Shown here: positions 1-11,189 of the stretch, in pieces
Layout of the letters: every line of letters starts with the position of its first letter
Numbering within the stretch: the first letter of the stretch is position 1
Assembly: GCA_028571685.1 (NCBI GenBank)
Contig: CM053164.1
Span: 43,574,501 to 43,638,500 of the forward strand
Source: Heterohyrax brucei
Taxonomy: Eukaryota > Chordata > Mammalia > Hyracoidea > Procaviidae
Reading direction: 5' to 3'
DNA length: 64,000 nt
Program-made: the position numbers and the translations under genes
The notes under the pieces: generated by a model
What the model saw: only the letters and a program-made list of their open reading frames with translations
Told to the model about the DNA's origin: nothing
The model's database searches: none

Positions 1-232
1 AATAGTAACATCAAAGATCATGGGTGTCAGATGGCCATAACAGAGTAATAGAGAAAAAGTTTGAAACATTGTGAAAAATACCAAAAGGTGACACAGAGAT
101 GGAAGAGAGCACACGATGTTTGAAAAACGGCGCTGATAGACTTTGTCAGCAGAGGACTCTCACAAACCTTCAGTTGCTGAGATAGGCATGCGGCATCTGC
201 GAAGCGCAATAAAACGAAACGCAGTAAAACAA
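1..232 (-). mobile_element. Tigger-like (pogo/Tc1) DNA transposon end fragment
   Basis: Read on the minus strand, this stretch resembles the terminal region of a Tigger-type DNA transposon. The GCGAAGCGCAATAAAACGA block near 197-216 is the characteristic end-proximal motif. Upstream of it lie a CTTCAGTTGCTGAG segment and a GTGACACAGAGA segment, in the order expected for that end. The element runs off the left edge of the window, so its size is unknown, and no transposase frame is visible. The family assignment is from memory of the consensus. Confidence 0.55.
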
Positions 233-1980
233 GGGGCGCCTGTGTCGTTAACCATTAACTGTAGCCTGCACATTCTGAGGATGTATAATAGTGGTTCCCA
301 AACCTTTTGGAATTGTGGCACCTTATTATTTTTCCTCAATGGTTTGTATGTTGGACACATGCTTTAAATTAAAACTAAAAAGCAAACAGAATTTTAACTT
401 TACGCAAGACCTTTAGGGATAGCCACAGACATCATGGGTGTCACAGAGCCAGACCCAGTAGTCACATGTCTCTTGTAAATTTTTGTAAGCAAATTCAATG
501 TGAATGCTTTTCCAGCTTACCAAAAATTGATGGCTTAGCATATTGTGCTTTGATTTGTGGTGCTCAGAGTGATTGGTCCTCGGAGCAGAAGCACACCTAA
601 GGACTGCTCAAGACACTGTCTTAGGTCTCTGCTGACAACCGTGAACACACAAAATGCTACAGGTTTGGCCTGCATGCCAGCGAGAAGCAAATATTCCCAT
701 CCTAAGTACAAGACTAGCCTAAGGTTAACAGTAAGACCAACATTTTGTTACTTCGTTTGGCTGTTAAGCTCTGGGTTGCTGATTGAAGCAGAATTCCAAT
801 GTTTTGACACACCACCACACTGTTAACACGATAGGGAGGATTTGATTATGGGAGAACAAGTCCAAAAACGGTAAATTGACAAAAAAGAAAAAAATGTGGG
901 GCCTTGCTTCTCCAGGCAGCTTTTGTGGTTGCATTCCTTCATTTGATGTGGTTCCCGTCTTCTCCTGTGCCAAATGGTGCAATGTGGAAAAATGATGAAG
1001 TTGCAAAAAGAGGGTAGGGGTTGGGGTGAGGGGTGGGGAGTGAACTGTTTAGTAACAAGAGAAAGAAAACAGAACTTAGGGATCAAAGACAGAAAATACC
1101 TGTTTCTCCAAGGAGGAGGAAAAAAGAAATACAGGAGTCTTTCTCCAAGCTTGGGTATGACTGAACCTTGCTGTCGCAGGTGCCTTTTGTACCAGCCCAG
1201 GCCCAGTGGCACAGAGAGAAGGAAGCCAGTTGCTACCTGGAGAGGGAAGAGTAGGGCTTGAGCATGAAGGAGGGCTAAGCCCAGTGGGTACCAAAGGCAA
1301 GCATGGGTGCCGAGGAAGGAGGAATGGAGAACAAAGGTGACTTCCATCATCAGATTATGGGACTGAACACACTGGAATCCTTATCAGGAAGAACAGTTCC
1401 ATGAAGAAGCAGAGTTTGCTTTAGTGACAATTTTAAGACTAGAGAGCTTCTCGAGTGTGTGGTTTGTAACTGCCCAAAGTGACATTTTCAGGGTTTTTAA
1501 ATTGTCTCTTTTTGCACTATGAAAAGAGCATATATGATTCATCTTAATATTTCTGAGGATCAGTCACCAACTAACAGTGAGTATTTTGGGTGGGAGGAAG
1601 GCTTTTGTAGGCAGCTTTTTCACCTAGCATAGAAGTAAAAAGCACCAGAATATGCCTCAAGCTTCGCTGGAAATCACATAAATAGCTCCTTCTTGCATAG
1701 CTACAATCCAGTGTTATGCTGAGAACTCCCACAGCCCACGAGCTGCCTCATGTGCACCTCAGCCTTGCCTGAAAAAGGCTGACACTGTGGCTTGCCTGTT
1801 AGTCAAATATCTTTTCCAAGAGGTTTGACCAAAGGGCCTACTTTTCGTTTTTGCTAGCCAAATCTAGGTTTTTTGTTTTTGTTTTGATTTCTTTTTTTTT
1901 TTTTTTTTGGTGTATAGTTCTTCATGAATATTTCCCTACCTTCAGCATCTTACAGAACTATCAGATTTTGCTTTCTCTGT
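233..1980. other. Mostly unique sequence, no supported gene
   Basis: Nothing here is recognisable as a gene. A stretch at about 290-500 starts with GTGGTTCCCAAACC and may be an old DNA-transposon relic, but I cannot name it. A 175-codon open frame on the minus strand (823-1350) is the longest in the window; it shows no domain I know and its composition is that of translated purine-rich noncoding DNA. A T-run lies at 1890-1909. Confidence 0.5.
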
Positions 1981-1984
1981 AATC

Positions 1985-2110
1985 CTAGTCAATAAGCTAC
2001 AGCCCATGGATCAGACTGTTTTTGTGTAGCTTGCAAGCTGAGAATGATTTTTGAATTTGTAAATTGTTAGAAAATCATTTTTAAACGGCTAGGGAAAAAA
2101 ATGTATTTTT
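1985..2110. mobile_element. Old DNA-transposon-like fragment (hAT/MER type)
   Basis: The order of CTACAGCCCATGG, TTTTTGTGTAGCTTGCAAGCT and GAGAATGATTTTT resembles a common mammalian interspersed DNA-transposon relic with this 'bent' text order. A similar fragment lies at 27855-28075. It is too short and diverged for a subfamily name. Confidence 0.35.
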
Positions 2111-2189
2111 CACTGGTAAAAATTATCTGAAATTAAAATTTCTAAAGTTACTGACTTTTAATATCCATTTGGAAATTTCAACTCCTATG

Positions 2190-2727
2190 TCTTCCCTGTA
2201 TTCATTCAACTTGAATGCCACAAATATTTATTGAGTCCCTGAGCTGTGCTGGTGGCGCAGTGGTTAAGAACTTGGCTGCTAACCGAAAGGTCAGCAGTTT
2301 GAACCCACTAGTTGCTCCTTGGAAACACTGTGGGGCAGTTCTACTCTGTCCTGTAGGGTCACTAGGAGTTGAAATTGACTCAAGGGTGGTGGGTTTGGTT
2401 TGGGCTTTAATATGGGCTTGGTACTTTTCTTGTTTCTTGGGATATGACAGTGAACAAAACAGACAAAAGTCCCTACTTCTGAGGAGGTTACATTCTAGTA
2501 TAAGGTGGTGAGGGAAAACAACAAAAGTAGCGTGTAAATGTCTGGTGGAGACACCAGAGATGGCAGTGGGTGATTTTTGATAAACTTTTCGCTGTTCGTC
2601 CCCGAGAAAGTGACATGTGAGTAAGATCTGACGCAGGAGTAGAAGCAGACCCTGCAGACTATCGGGGAAGAGTTTTCCAGGCGGAGACAACAGCAGAATA
2701 GGCAGTATCCTAGGGTTGGGATTGTGT
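2190..2727 (-). mobile_element. L2 LINE 3' end, interrupted by an AfroSINE
   Basis: On the minus strand this is the 3' end of LINE2. The plus-strand text begins CAAATATTTATTGAG (2220-2234). After the SINE it resumes with GTGAACAAAACAGACAAAAG (2451-2470) and TTACATTCTAGT (2488-2499). It continues to an AGAGTTTTCCAGGCGGAGAC block near 2670-2689. These blocks are in consensus order. The SINE at 2241-2405 splits it, and the RTE derivative at 2728 truncates or interrupts it. Similar L2-like text resumes at about 3245-3620 (GAAGTAGGCAGTTG at 3509). Confidence 0.65.
2241..2405 (+). mobile_element. AfroSINE, short type
   Basis: A tRNA-derived head carries an A-box-like GCAGTGGTTAAGAAC and a B-box-like GGTCAGCAGTTTGAACC. 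The body is CTCCTTGGAAACACTGTGGGG and CAGTTCTACTCTGTCCTGTAGGG. It ends in the GGGTTTGGTTT tail. It lacks the internal segment seen at 18341-18541, so it belongs to the short structural type. It is inserted in the L2 of 2190-2727. Confidence 0.93.
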
Positions 2728-3240
2728 TGTTGTTAGGTACTGTCATGTTTGTTCCAACTCATAGCGACCCTGTGTACAATGGAAAGAAGCGGTGCATGGT
2801 CCCCGTGCTGTCCTGACTGTCACTGTGCTTCAGCCCATTGTTGCGGCTTCTTCTCATTTTGAGTCATACCACATCATCAAATGAAGTTCCCTAAAATTTA
2901 CCTTCATCTGTGTCATTAAAGTTGAGTCTGCTTTGGGGACATAGCTGTTGCCCAGTCTGTTCTGAGTGCCTTCCCACCTGAGTCGCTCATTTCTGGCACT
3001 GTATCAGACAGTGTTCTGCTGCTATTCATAGGAGTTTCACAGGCTGATTTTTTTTCTTTCAGAAGTAGACTGCCAGGTCTTTCTTCCTAGTCTGTCTTAG
3101 TCTGGAAGCTCAGCTGAAACCAGTCCACCATGGATAACTCTGTTGGCTTGTTGACTGTAGTCGTATGGCTTCTAGCATCACAGCAACATGCAAGCCCCCA
3201 CAGTACAGCAGAGTAATAGGTGCATGGGAGAAGGGGGGAC
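2728..3240 (-). mobile_element. Internally deleted RTE (Bov-B-like) element, 3' end fused to 5' end
   Basis: The minus-strand 3' terminus starts at TTGTTGTTGTTAGGTACTG (2727-2745), the reverse complement of the CAACAACAA-type RTE tail. It runs about 115 bp to CAGCCCATTGTTGCGG (2832-2847). The text then jumps straight to the RTE 5' region: CTTCTTCTCATTTTGAGTC (2847-2865), then CCTAGTCTGTCTTAGTCTGG (3087-3106), to GCAAGCCCCCACAGTAC (3191-3207). The order matches the 5' part of the complete RTE at 31985-32420 read in reverse. Nearly the whole endonuclease and reverse transcriptase region is missing. It cannot encode a protein and would need RTE machinery in trans. Confidence 0.75.
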
Positions 3241-3244
3241 TAAC

Positions 3245-4050
3245 TTCAGCTTATCCAGGGAGGCCGGAAGACCACCATGGCCACTGCAGTAGTCAGTAAG
3301 AAAAATTACGGCCTACTGAGCCAAGCTGATTGATATCGTACATGAGACAAAAGGAATCAAGGATACTGAAGTTTGGGGTCTGAGGACCAAAGTGGCAGTT
3401 GGAGCTGCCATTTACTAAAATGGAATGACTGCAGGAACTGTAGGTTTGGGGGGCAGAGTTTAGTCATGAGCAGCTTAAGCTTGGTATTAATACCCAAATG
3501 GAAGTGTGAAGTAGGCAGTTGACTATATGAGTCCCAAATTCTGGAAAAGTTTGTGCTTTGGCAGTATAAATTCAGATATTATTCATGTAGAGGAGATATA
3601 CTAGGTAGTGAGACTGGATGAACTTCAATCTTAAATTCCAGATTTTTCCTTATTTCCAGGATATCTCTCGCTCTGCAACTAAGCAGAACGTTTTCTTTTT
3701 TTTTTTTTTTTGGTAACCTCATTTTCTTTCCTGCCCAGTTTTCTGTTAGGGTTACTTATCCTGTTACTTCCTCTCCAGGCAGATGCCTTCTTTCTAGTAG
3801 AGACCCTGGGCAGTCCGAAGTATAAAATGTATTTTCCCTCTTGGAGAGAAAGATGCTCAGTGTGATCAAGAACCTGTAATCTGCTGTCCACACTGAGTGC
3901 CTGTCTGTCCTACACAGCCTTTGCCTGACTGTCTTGCCTCCTTGGGTGGTATCTAGGTCTTCCTTGCTTCCAGCCCAACACTTGATTCAATTGTTTCCTC
4001 TCTGTGCCATCTAACTATCGACACAACCACACTTCATGTTACCTGTGTGT
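3245..4050. other. L2-like remnant then unique sequence
   Basis: Positions 3245-3620 carry weak L2-like text, probably the upstream part of the L2 broken at 2727. From 3640 to 4050 there is a T-run (3693-3711) and pyrimidine-rich sequence with no recognised element and no supported gene. Confidence 0.4.
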
Positions 4051-4054
4051 ATAT

Positions 4055-5965
4055 TGCTAGGTGCCAGCAAGTGGATTCTGACTCCTAACAGCAGACTGAA
4101 ACATGACACAGTCCTGTACCAACCCCACAATCACTGTCATGCTTGAGCCCATTGTTGCAGCCACTGTGTACATCAGTCCATCTTATTGAGGACCTTTCTC
4201 TTTTTCTCTGACCCTCTGTTTTACAAAGTGTGAGTTCCTGTTCTGAGGATGATCCCTCCTGATTACATGTCCAAAGTACATGAGAGAAAGTCTCACCATC
4301 TTTGCTTCTAAGAAGCACTCTGTCTGTACTCCATCCAAGACAGTTTTGTTTGCTCTTCTGGCAGTCCATGACGTACTCAGTGTTCTTCACCAACACTATA
4401 ATCCAGAGACATCAATTCTTCGGTCCTCCATAGTCATTTTCTAGCTTTTACATTCATATGGGGTGATTGGAAACATCATGTCTTACTCATGTGCACCTTA
4501 GTCTTCAAGGTGATATCTTTGCCGTTTAATATTTTAAAGATTTTTTTGCAGCAGATTTTCCAAATGCAAAACATCATTTGATTTTTTTGACAGCTGCCTC
4601 CATGGGTGTTAATTGTGGATCCAAGTAAAATGAAAACGTTGACAACTTCAGTCTTTTCTCATTTATGGTGATATTTCTTATTGATCTAGTTGTGAGGATT
4701 TTTGTCTTCTTTATTTTGAGGTGGAATCATAGTGAAGGCTGTAGTCTGAGTTTCATCAGCTTCCTGTCTTCCTCACTTTCAGCAAGCAAGATTGTGTCAT
4801 TTGCATAATGCAGGTTGTTAATGAGTCTTCCTCCAAATCCTATGTCCCATTCTTCTTCATGAGATTATTTGCTTCTGAGATTATTTGCTCAGCATACAGA
4901 TTGCATAGGCATGGTCCAGGGATACAACCCTGATGCACACCTTTCCTCACTGCCACCCAGGTAGTATCCCCTTGCTGTATTTGGATAACTCCCTCTTGAT
5001 CTATGTACTGATTTCTCTATAGCACAATTAAGTGCTCTGGAGTTCCCATAGTTTGCAGTGCTATGCATAATTTGTTATGCTCCACAGAGACAAATGCCTT
5101 TGCATAGTCAGTAAAACACAGGTAAACATCTTTCTGGTATTCTCTGCTTTCAGCCAGCATCTACTGACATCAGCAGTGATATCCCTGGTTCCATGACCTT
5201 TTTTGAATTCAGCTTGACTTTCTGGCAGTTCCCTGTCAATTGCAGCCACTTTTAAATGATCTTCAGCAGAATTTGACATGTATGTGGTATTAATGATATT
5301 GTTGGGTTGTTTTCACATTTAGTTAAATCACCTTTCTTGGGAGCAGGCATAAATATGGGTCTCTTCCAATAAGTTGACCAGGATGCTATCTTCCAAATTT
5401 CTTGGCATAGGTGACCAAGCACTTCCAGTGCTGTGTCCTTTCATAGAAACCTCTCAGTTGGTATTCTGTCAATTCCTGGAGCCTTGTTTGTTTTACCATT
5501 GCCTTCAGTGTACCTTGGACTTCTTCCTTCAGTACCATCAGTTCTTGATCATGTGCTACCTCCTGAAATGGTCGAACATTGACCAATTCTTATTGGTATA
5601 GTGACTGTGTGTATTCTTTCCATCTCTCTTGATGCTTCTTGCGTCTTTTAATATTTGCCCCATAAAATCATTCACTACTGGAACTCAAGACTTGAATTTT
5701 TTTCTTCAGTTCTTTCAGATTAAGAAATGTTGGGCATGTTATTCCCCTTTAGCTTTCTGTCTGCAGGTCTTTGCTCATATCATTATAATGCTTTACTTTG
5801 TTTTCTCTTGCTGCCCTTTGAAATCTGTTCAACTCTTTTGCTTTATCATTTCTTCCTTTTGCCTTAGTTACTTGACATTCAAGAGCAAGTTTCACAGTCA
5901 CTTCTGACATCCATTTTGGTCTTTTCTTTCTTTCCTGTATTTTTAATGATCTCTTCCTCTTCATG
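4055..5965 (-). mobile_element. RTE (Bov-B-like) LINE, 3' 1.9 kb, main segment of a twin-primed copy
   Basis: The minus strand reads as an RTE reverse transcriptase and 3' region. Minus-strand open pieces contain recognisable RTE stretches: GTRDITADVSRCW near 5155-5195, an endonuclease-to-RT linker (KRPKWMSEVTVKLALECQVTK, 5870-5932), and a C-terminal GQRKRERSSIRWTDVHSGCN near 4165-4225. The same text occurs on the plus strand at 35080-36860. Frames are broken throughout, so it is a dead copy. The 3' terminus lies at TTGCTAGGTGCC (4054-4065). At 5965 the element flips orientation (next entry). Confidence 0.9.
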
Positions 5966-6285
5966 TATGTAATACACAGAAATCAAACTGGCTACATCTG
6001 TGGAAAGAGACAATGGAAAAGCTTAGTATCGTCAGTCAGAACAAGGGCTAGGGCCAACTGTGGAACAGACCACCAGCTGTTCAAATGCAAATTCAAGTTG
6101 AAACTGAAGAAAATTAGGACAGTTCCACAAGAGCCAAAGTATGACCTTGAGTTTTTCCACCTGAATTTAGAGACTGTCTCAGGAATAGATTTGACACATT
6201 GAATACTAATTATCAAACACTAGTCAAGTTGTGGAATGATGTCAAAGACATTATACATGAAGAAAGCAGGAGGTCACTGTAAATT
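5966..6285 (+). mobile_element. Inverted 5' segment of the RTE copy at 4055-5965 (endonuclease C-terminal part)
   Basis: This segment reads in the opposite direction to its neighbour and matches the plus-strand RTE at about 34240-34530. Shared landmarks are ATACACAGAAATCAAACTGG, CTACATCTGTGGAAAGAG, CCACAAGAGCCAAAGTA and TTATACATGAAGAAAGCAGG. Its far end corresponds to the point of the element at which the minus-strand segment begins. Together they form one 5'-truncated, 5'-inverted insertion. Roughly 30 bp of RTE sequence around the CATGAAGA motif appears in both halves. Confidence 0.85.
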
Positions 6286-6289
6286 TATA

Positions 6290-7039
6290 ACACACAGTAC
6301 GTTCACTCCTTCCTGAACACTGTTGCCTGAATACAGTTGCACCTCTGAAAGAAACTGTTATGGAAACAACTATAAGTAATAGACCAGTGATCAGGATCCA
6401 ACAAGCAGAGAAAGCTCTCCTCGCTTTTAGCCTATTCATGTCTTGAGTGGCTGGCCATCATTATAAGTTTTAATAGAACATTCTCTGCTAACTCCATTGT
6501 TATTTTTGAGGTTTACCTAAAATGTTTTCCATATGCTAACAATCCTGATGGTAGGCATCTGTTAAGATTACTCTCTCTAAAGGCTTTTTAAAGATGGTAA
6601 CAAACTCTTAAAAACACATTTCTGAACAAAAATTTGGTAAGTTTTCATGTCACTAGGCATATTCTTGCAATCAGAACATTCCCATCTTTTGTGTTTGTTT
6701 AAATGTGAAGTTCACTTGCTTGCATTCTGTATCCTCTCTGCTGGGAAGTGCCCACTGAGTCTTCTATTCCTCAGAGTTCTTCCAGGTTTCCAGATATTTC
6801 TTTGCCTGAAATGAAAAAAAGCACTTTCTTCAGTTCAGACACTTAAATAGGTTTAATTAATGTTCTGCAAACAGCCTCGAGGGCTCGGTCAACCCAGGCA
6901 GTCTGGCTGAAACACACAAGCCAGTAGTAGTCTATTGAATTTGACATATGTGGAACAAGGTGTCAAGTCTGCAGATGAAGATTTAGAAATTATGAAAGTG
7001 ATAATTGAAAACCTGTGAATTGGGTAATTGTAGTCAGAG
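6290..7039. other. Unique sequence, nothing recognised
   Basis: AT-rich sequence without a repeat family I recognise and without a supported gene or exon. Confidence 0.4.
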
Positions 7040-7185
7040 AAGCCTGGATTTAGATGCCGTTGTACATTTACCACCCATATGGCATTAGCTTCTCTAATTC
7101 CTAGCCTTCTCATCTGTAAAATGAGATAACACTTGTCTCGTAGGTTGGTATGAGGAATAAATGATGTCACAGAAAAAGCACTTGG
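7040..7185 (+). mobile_element. MIR SINE
   Basis: The text contains the MIR core and 3' half in order: TTCTCATCTGTAAAATGAGATAACA at 7106-7130, the GTAGGTTGGTATGAGGAATAAATGA block at 7140-7164, then AAAGCACTTGGTATATAC. This is an old, mammal-wide tRNA-derived SINE once mobilised by L2. Confidence 0.8.
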
Positions 7186-7189
7186 TATA

Positions 7190-8494
7190 TACGGTACCTG
7201 GTGTATCTGGTAGTTCTCAACTTACAATCTATTTGAGTTTCCACGAACCACACTTAAAACCATCTGTTTGTCTAATTCTTCTTCATCATTGTGGAAGATT
7301 TTTATGACTTGTAATTTTTTATGTATGTGTGGATTTTTAAAAATATACCTGTAAGCACATATGTGATGTTTTAAACCTCCAAAGACAAAGATTAGATTTA
7401 TAAAGGTATTACTAATAAAAAGCAACAATAGTGAAAACTTGACTAATGTCTGAACTAACTTAGAACAGAGCCACCAGAACAGAATCCTATTGCAAGTTGG
7501 GGAATGTCTATAGCTACTGTTTAATAAGTGGAGATACTATTTACTGCTCTGTTCAGTGGATAGTTTCTTACCAACCAAATCTCTCCTACTGCCTTTTAAA
7601 CTCTTTTCATTTATGTTGTACTTAAGCAGAAAACAGCTGATCGAAGTGTCTATATAATGTGCTTTCACATTTTCAAACTGGTCTTTTTTTGAAATTTAAT
7701 AATTCCACAAGACTCTAAGTAATATAGTCTAGCAATTTCAACCTCTTTAGATTATGCTGCAAAGAAGAACATTTTTTGATCATATTTATTGTTGTGTCAG
7801 GATGTTTCCTTTTTTAGATGTCCCTCCAAAAATGGAAAACTAGAAATGGAATACAGTGCTCTAATAAAGACCTGACTTGTGCTGTGAAATGTGTTTAATG
7901 GGAAGATTAGATTAGCCGCAAACGTCAGACAGCCAGGCCTACATCGATTGATGCTTCAGTGAGCCTCTGATCTGTGTGGCTCCCCACATTTTCTCCTATT
8001 TGGATACTAAACTTATCAGCCTGATCCTTCTGTCTTTTGTATTTCTCCTGTTGTACTCATTAAGTCTTTTCTGTACTGGGTTAATCCTGATTTGGTTTCA
8101 CTAAAGGATCAAGAGACTCTTAAGATGACTCAAAGTTGAATTTATAAAATTATATGAGGGTTAACAACAGGCTGAGAAAATGCTTTATTAAAAAAAAATT
8201 CAGTTAGGAGGGTAAAACAAACAAAAAGAAAAGAAACAGAGCCTCCCCTTAAATTATTATTAATGTCCTAGGTTTTTAGAATCTATATGTGATATAGATT
8301 TTTTTTTAATCCCTCCAAGTTTACCTGTTGTGATGTATGCTATCCAAAGATAAGAAAGGTTAAAGTGACAAAGTAATGAACTTAATTGATAAAAAAAAAT
8401 GAGGACAATTTTGGCCACCTACACTGCTGTTTTCATAAAGGTTAGGTATTCAAAAATTCTCTGGTATCTTCCTTTGAAAGAATTTATAATGAGA
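7190..8494. other. Unique AT-rich sequence
   Basis: No repeat family or gene is recognised. Short A-runs and T-runs occur at 8190, 8301 and 8390. All open frames here are short. Confidence 0.4.
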
Positions 8495-8725
8495 AAGGAT
8501 ATAGGCTTTGGAACCAGAAGATCTAGGTCAAACTCATGTTTAAAACTTACTTGCTAAATAATTTTGGACAAGATACTTATACTCTTATAACCTCAGTTTG
8601 TTTGTTTGTTTCTGTAAATTGAGCTAATAATAACTCCTTGTCAGAGTTGTTGTGAGGCTTAGAGATAATGAAATGCCTAATAAAGTACCTGGTAGAGTGA
8701 GTGCTCAATAAATAGCACTGGTTTT
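8495..8725 (+). mobile_element. MIR SINE, nearly full length
   Basis: Begins TAGGCTTTGGAACCAGAAGA (8501-8520) and proceeds through CCTCAGTTTG, an ATTGAGCTAATAATAACTCC segment, GAGTTGTTGTGAGG (8644-8657) and AAAGTACCTGG to GTGCTCAATAAATAG. The order and spacing match a nearly complete MIR. Confidence 0.85.
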
Positions 8726-9200
8726 TCTTTTATTGTAAAGACTCTCCTGGCAGGTCCCCCAGAAATGTACTCTGGCGACACAGAGTGCCCCAGATGCTTG
8801 AGATCCCTGGTGCCCTCTACTGTGGAAGGCTCACCAGTGGTGCCCTGGTCATAAGGAGTTAAAGTCCTTCCATGCAGTTAGGTGTACAGTTAGGGTTTGT
8901 GGAACCGAATTGAAGGCGCATCTTTCCGCAGCATTTCCCTTAGTTTGAGGACTAGAGGCACTTTTCCTCCTCCATCCAGTATCCTGGAAGTTCACTGTTT
9001 CCATGCTTCAGCCCTAAAACTCCCAGTAGAGGAGGCACCCAGATCAGGTTCCTCCCAATACCCAAATCAAGGATCAGAACGGGATGCCAAGGCTGACCAC
9101 AGTGTCTCTGACAGCACCTTGACATTACCCTTAGAAATGGAACACTCAAACAAGAAGCATTGTAAAATAAAGTGTCTCTTAAGGTGCTTGCTACTATTTT

Positions 9201-9372
9201 AATATTATTGTTGTTTAGTTGCCACAGAGTCAGTTACAACTCATAGTGACCCCATTTGTTACATGTTAGAACTGCTCCATCAGATTTTCTTGGCTGTAAA
9301 GTTAACAGAAGCACGGATGCAAAACTGTCAACCTTTAGGGCAGTTGAGGGCTAATCCTTTGTGCCACCTGAA
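9201..9372 (-). mobile_element. AfroSINE-like copy with RTE-type AAC tail
   Basis: The plus-strand start TTGTTGTTTAGTTGCCACAG is the reverse complement of an AAC-repeat tail. The body GTCAGTTACAACTCATAGTG matches the SINE 3' half read in reverse. The head ends near CCTTTGTGCCACC. It is diverged, so it is probably an old copy. Confidence 0.65.
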
Positions 9373-9389
9373 ATGCACTGTAATTAGCA

Positions 9390-9530
9390 TACTAATGCTG
9401 TCAGAAAGATGAGTCTCTTGGGGAAAAGTAGTGTTATCCCTGTTGCACTGATGAGAAAGCTGGGTAGAACCAGAGAGAGAAAACTTGGCTGCAGCCAAGA
9501 ATTGCCAGTGAGAACCTCTGGCCCTTCAGA
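9390..9530 (-). mobile_element. MIR-like fragment
   Basis: GTGTTATCCCTGTTGCACTGATGAG followed by AAAGCTGG resembles the reverse MIR core ('cccattttacagatgag' position). It is diverged and partial. Confidence 0.4.
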
Positions 9531-9567
9531 GCCAAATTTTGTTGTTTTCATTTACCTTAGCCAGTGA

Positions 9568-9726
9568 GGAGACCCTGGCAGTATAGTGGTTAAGTGCTAC
9601 AGCTGCTAACCGTGAGGTCAGCAGTTGAAATCCACCAGGCACTCCTTGGAAACCCTGGGGCAGTTCTCTGTCCTGTAGGGTTGCTGTGAGTCAGAATCAA
9701 CTCGATGGCACTAGGTTTGGTTTTGC
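9568..9726 (+). mobile_element. AfroSINE, short type
   Basis: Complete from AGACCCTGGCAGTATAGTGG through GGTCAGCAGTTGAAATCC to the GGTTTGGTTTTG tail. The stretch 9678-9711 is also close to the 3' end of the RTE copy at 29949-29981 (see findings). Confidence 0.93.
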
Positions 9727-9739
9727 TCTTTTGGTTAAC

Positions 9740-11185
9740 CAGTGAGGCGAAACCACATGGGGGAGGGGATACTATTCTGCAGGGGTGCTTTTCCATAGGG
9801 AGGCAAAACTGAAACCCCACTGTCCTGAATCAGACTTTGAGATAAGTCTGACACCCTGCATTTTTCCATGTCAAAATACTAAAAAATATTTATGCTAGCC
9901 TTGAGTATTAAAGATGCTCTGAATATTTTTAGACAGAACAAGGTCCACAGAGGGCTCTCTTAGGCTGCATTTGCATAGGGAAGGATGATACTGATACATT
10001 TAATACAGATGCTTCTTGCATTTGACTTTTAGATCCAAAGAGATGGAATTAAAAAAAGTTTTCTGGCTACCTTTTGATCTGTTTCACTCAACCAACTCCA
10101 CTGTCAGATTTCTCAAATTCTGGTCGTGTCATTCTAATTTATACTCACAGATGCAGGTTCAGTTGTAAGAATTATCAGCTAATATCATGTTTCAGTCCTT
10201 AAAGTGATAGCCCTTTTCACAACAGCCTTTTATAACCCTTTTTCTTCCCAAGTGCAGCCTAAGGCCCCGCCACAGCGATCTGCTTCTCTTCACCTCTACC
10301 CCTCCCTTCTCACTGGACTTCTCTAGAGATTAGAAGAATCAACACTGAGTGGTCTCTTTCATCTGCTGTGCACCCTTTTCCGCTGCCCCAGCTCAGGCAT
10401 GTAGTGTGCTAGTCAGGCACTGTGTTCTTCCAGCCAGCCTGCACTCCTGGAAATAGCCAAGCAAGTCCTGGAACCTTTGCAAAGGTTTCTGTTGTTCTTG
10501 CTCAGCCCAATATTTTTTCATTCATGAATATTACATAATTAGAGATCCCAAGGTCTACCTCCATCTTGCACCATTTAAAAGCGTAATAGCCTTTTTATTT
10601 CATGGCACTTGACTGTGTTTATTCAGCATGATCAGGGCAGCATTCAGGCTATAGCAAGCCTGTTAAATATTTACCCATGAGGTGGATATTTAAACATGAA
10701 TCAGCAGCACTTATCAAGTGTGTGGCGCCAGATGTTAGATTAAGTACCCTTACAAGCTAAGACACTACTGAATCAAATAAAGGGTGAAATGAATTGTCCT
10801 TGCTAGTCTCTAAAGTGCTTCACACATTGAAGCTAACTTTGCACAGATAACTAAATCATTCAGAACTAGATGACACACCCCTCATTCTGTCGTGTGGCAG
10901 AGTGAGTGGTCCTCACATCTAAGATCCAGTGAATCTGAGTGTTAATGGTTACACTGGGGAGTTCTGAGGTTTCAACAAGATGAAGAAGAATATTTGTTCT
11001 GCTAGTGTATGAAAAATGATGTACATCAGGTCGTTTTAATGGTGGCCTGAGTGCCTCTGGTTTGTCTTTATTGGAATCGTGACCCAGCTGATTGGTAGCC
11101 ATACCAACTGTTTCCTCCCATTCTTGCAGCTCCTTCTTGATTAAAACTCACACCTCCCACTGGAAGTCATGCTCTCAGAGAATAT
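9740..11185. other. Unique sequence, no supported gene
   Basis: No repeat family I can name and no coding signal. A slightly GC-richer patch at 10240-10440 carries only short, unremarkable open frames. Confidence 0.4.
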
Positions 11186-11189
11186 CTTG

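Noticed and set aside
823-1350. Minus-strand open frame of 175 codons, the longest in the window
   Set aside because: No recognisable domain. The composition is that of translated purine-rich noncoding DNA, and overlapping frames exist on the other strand.
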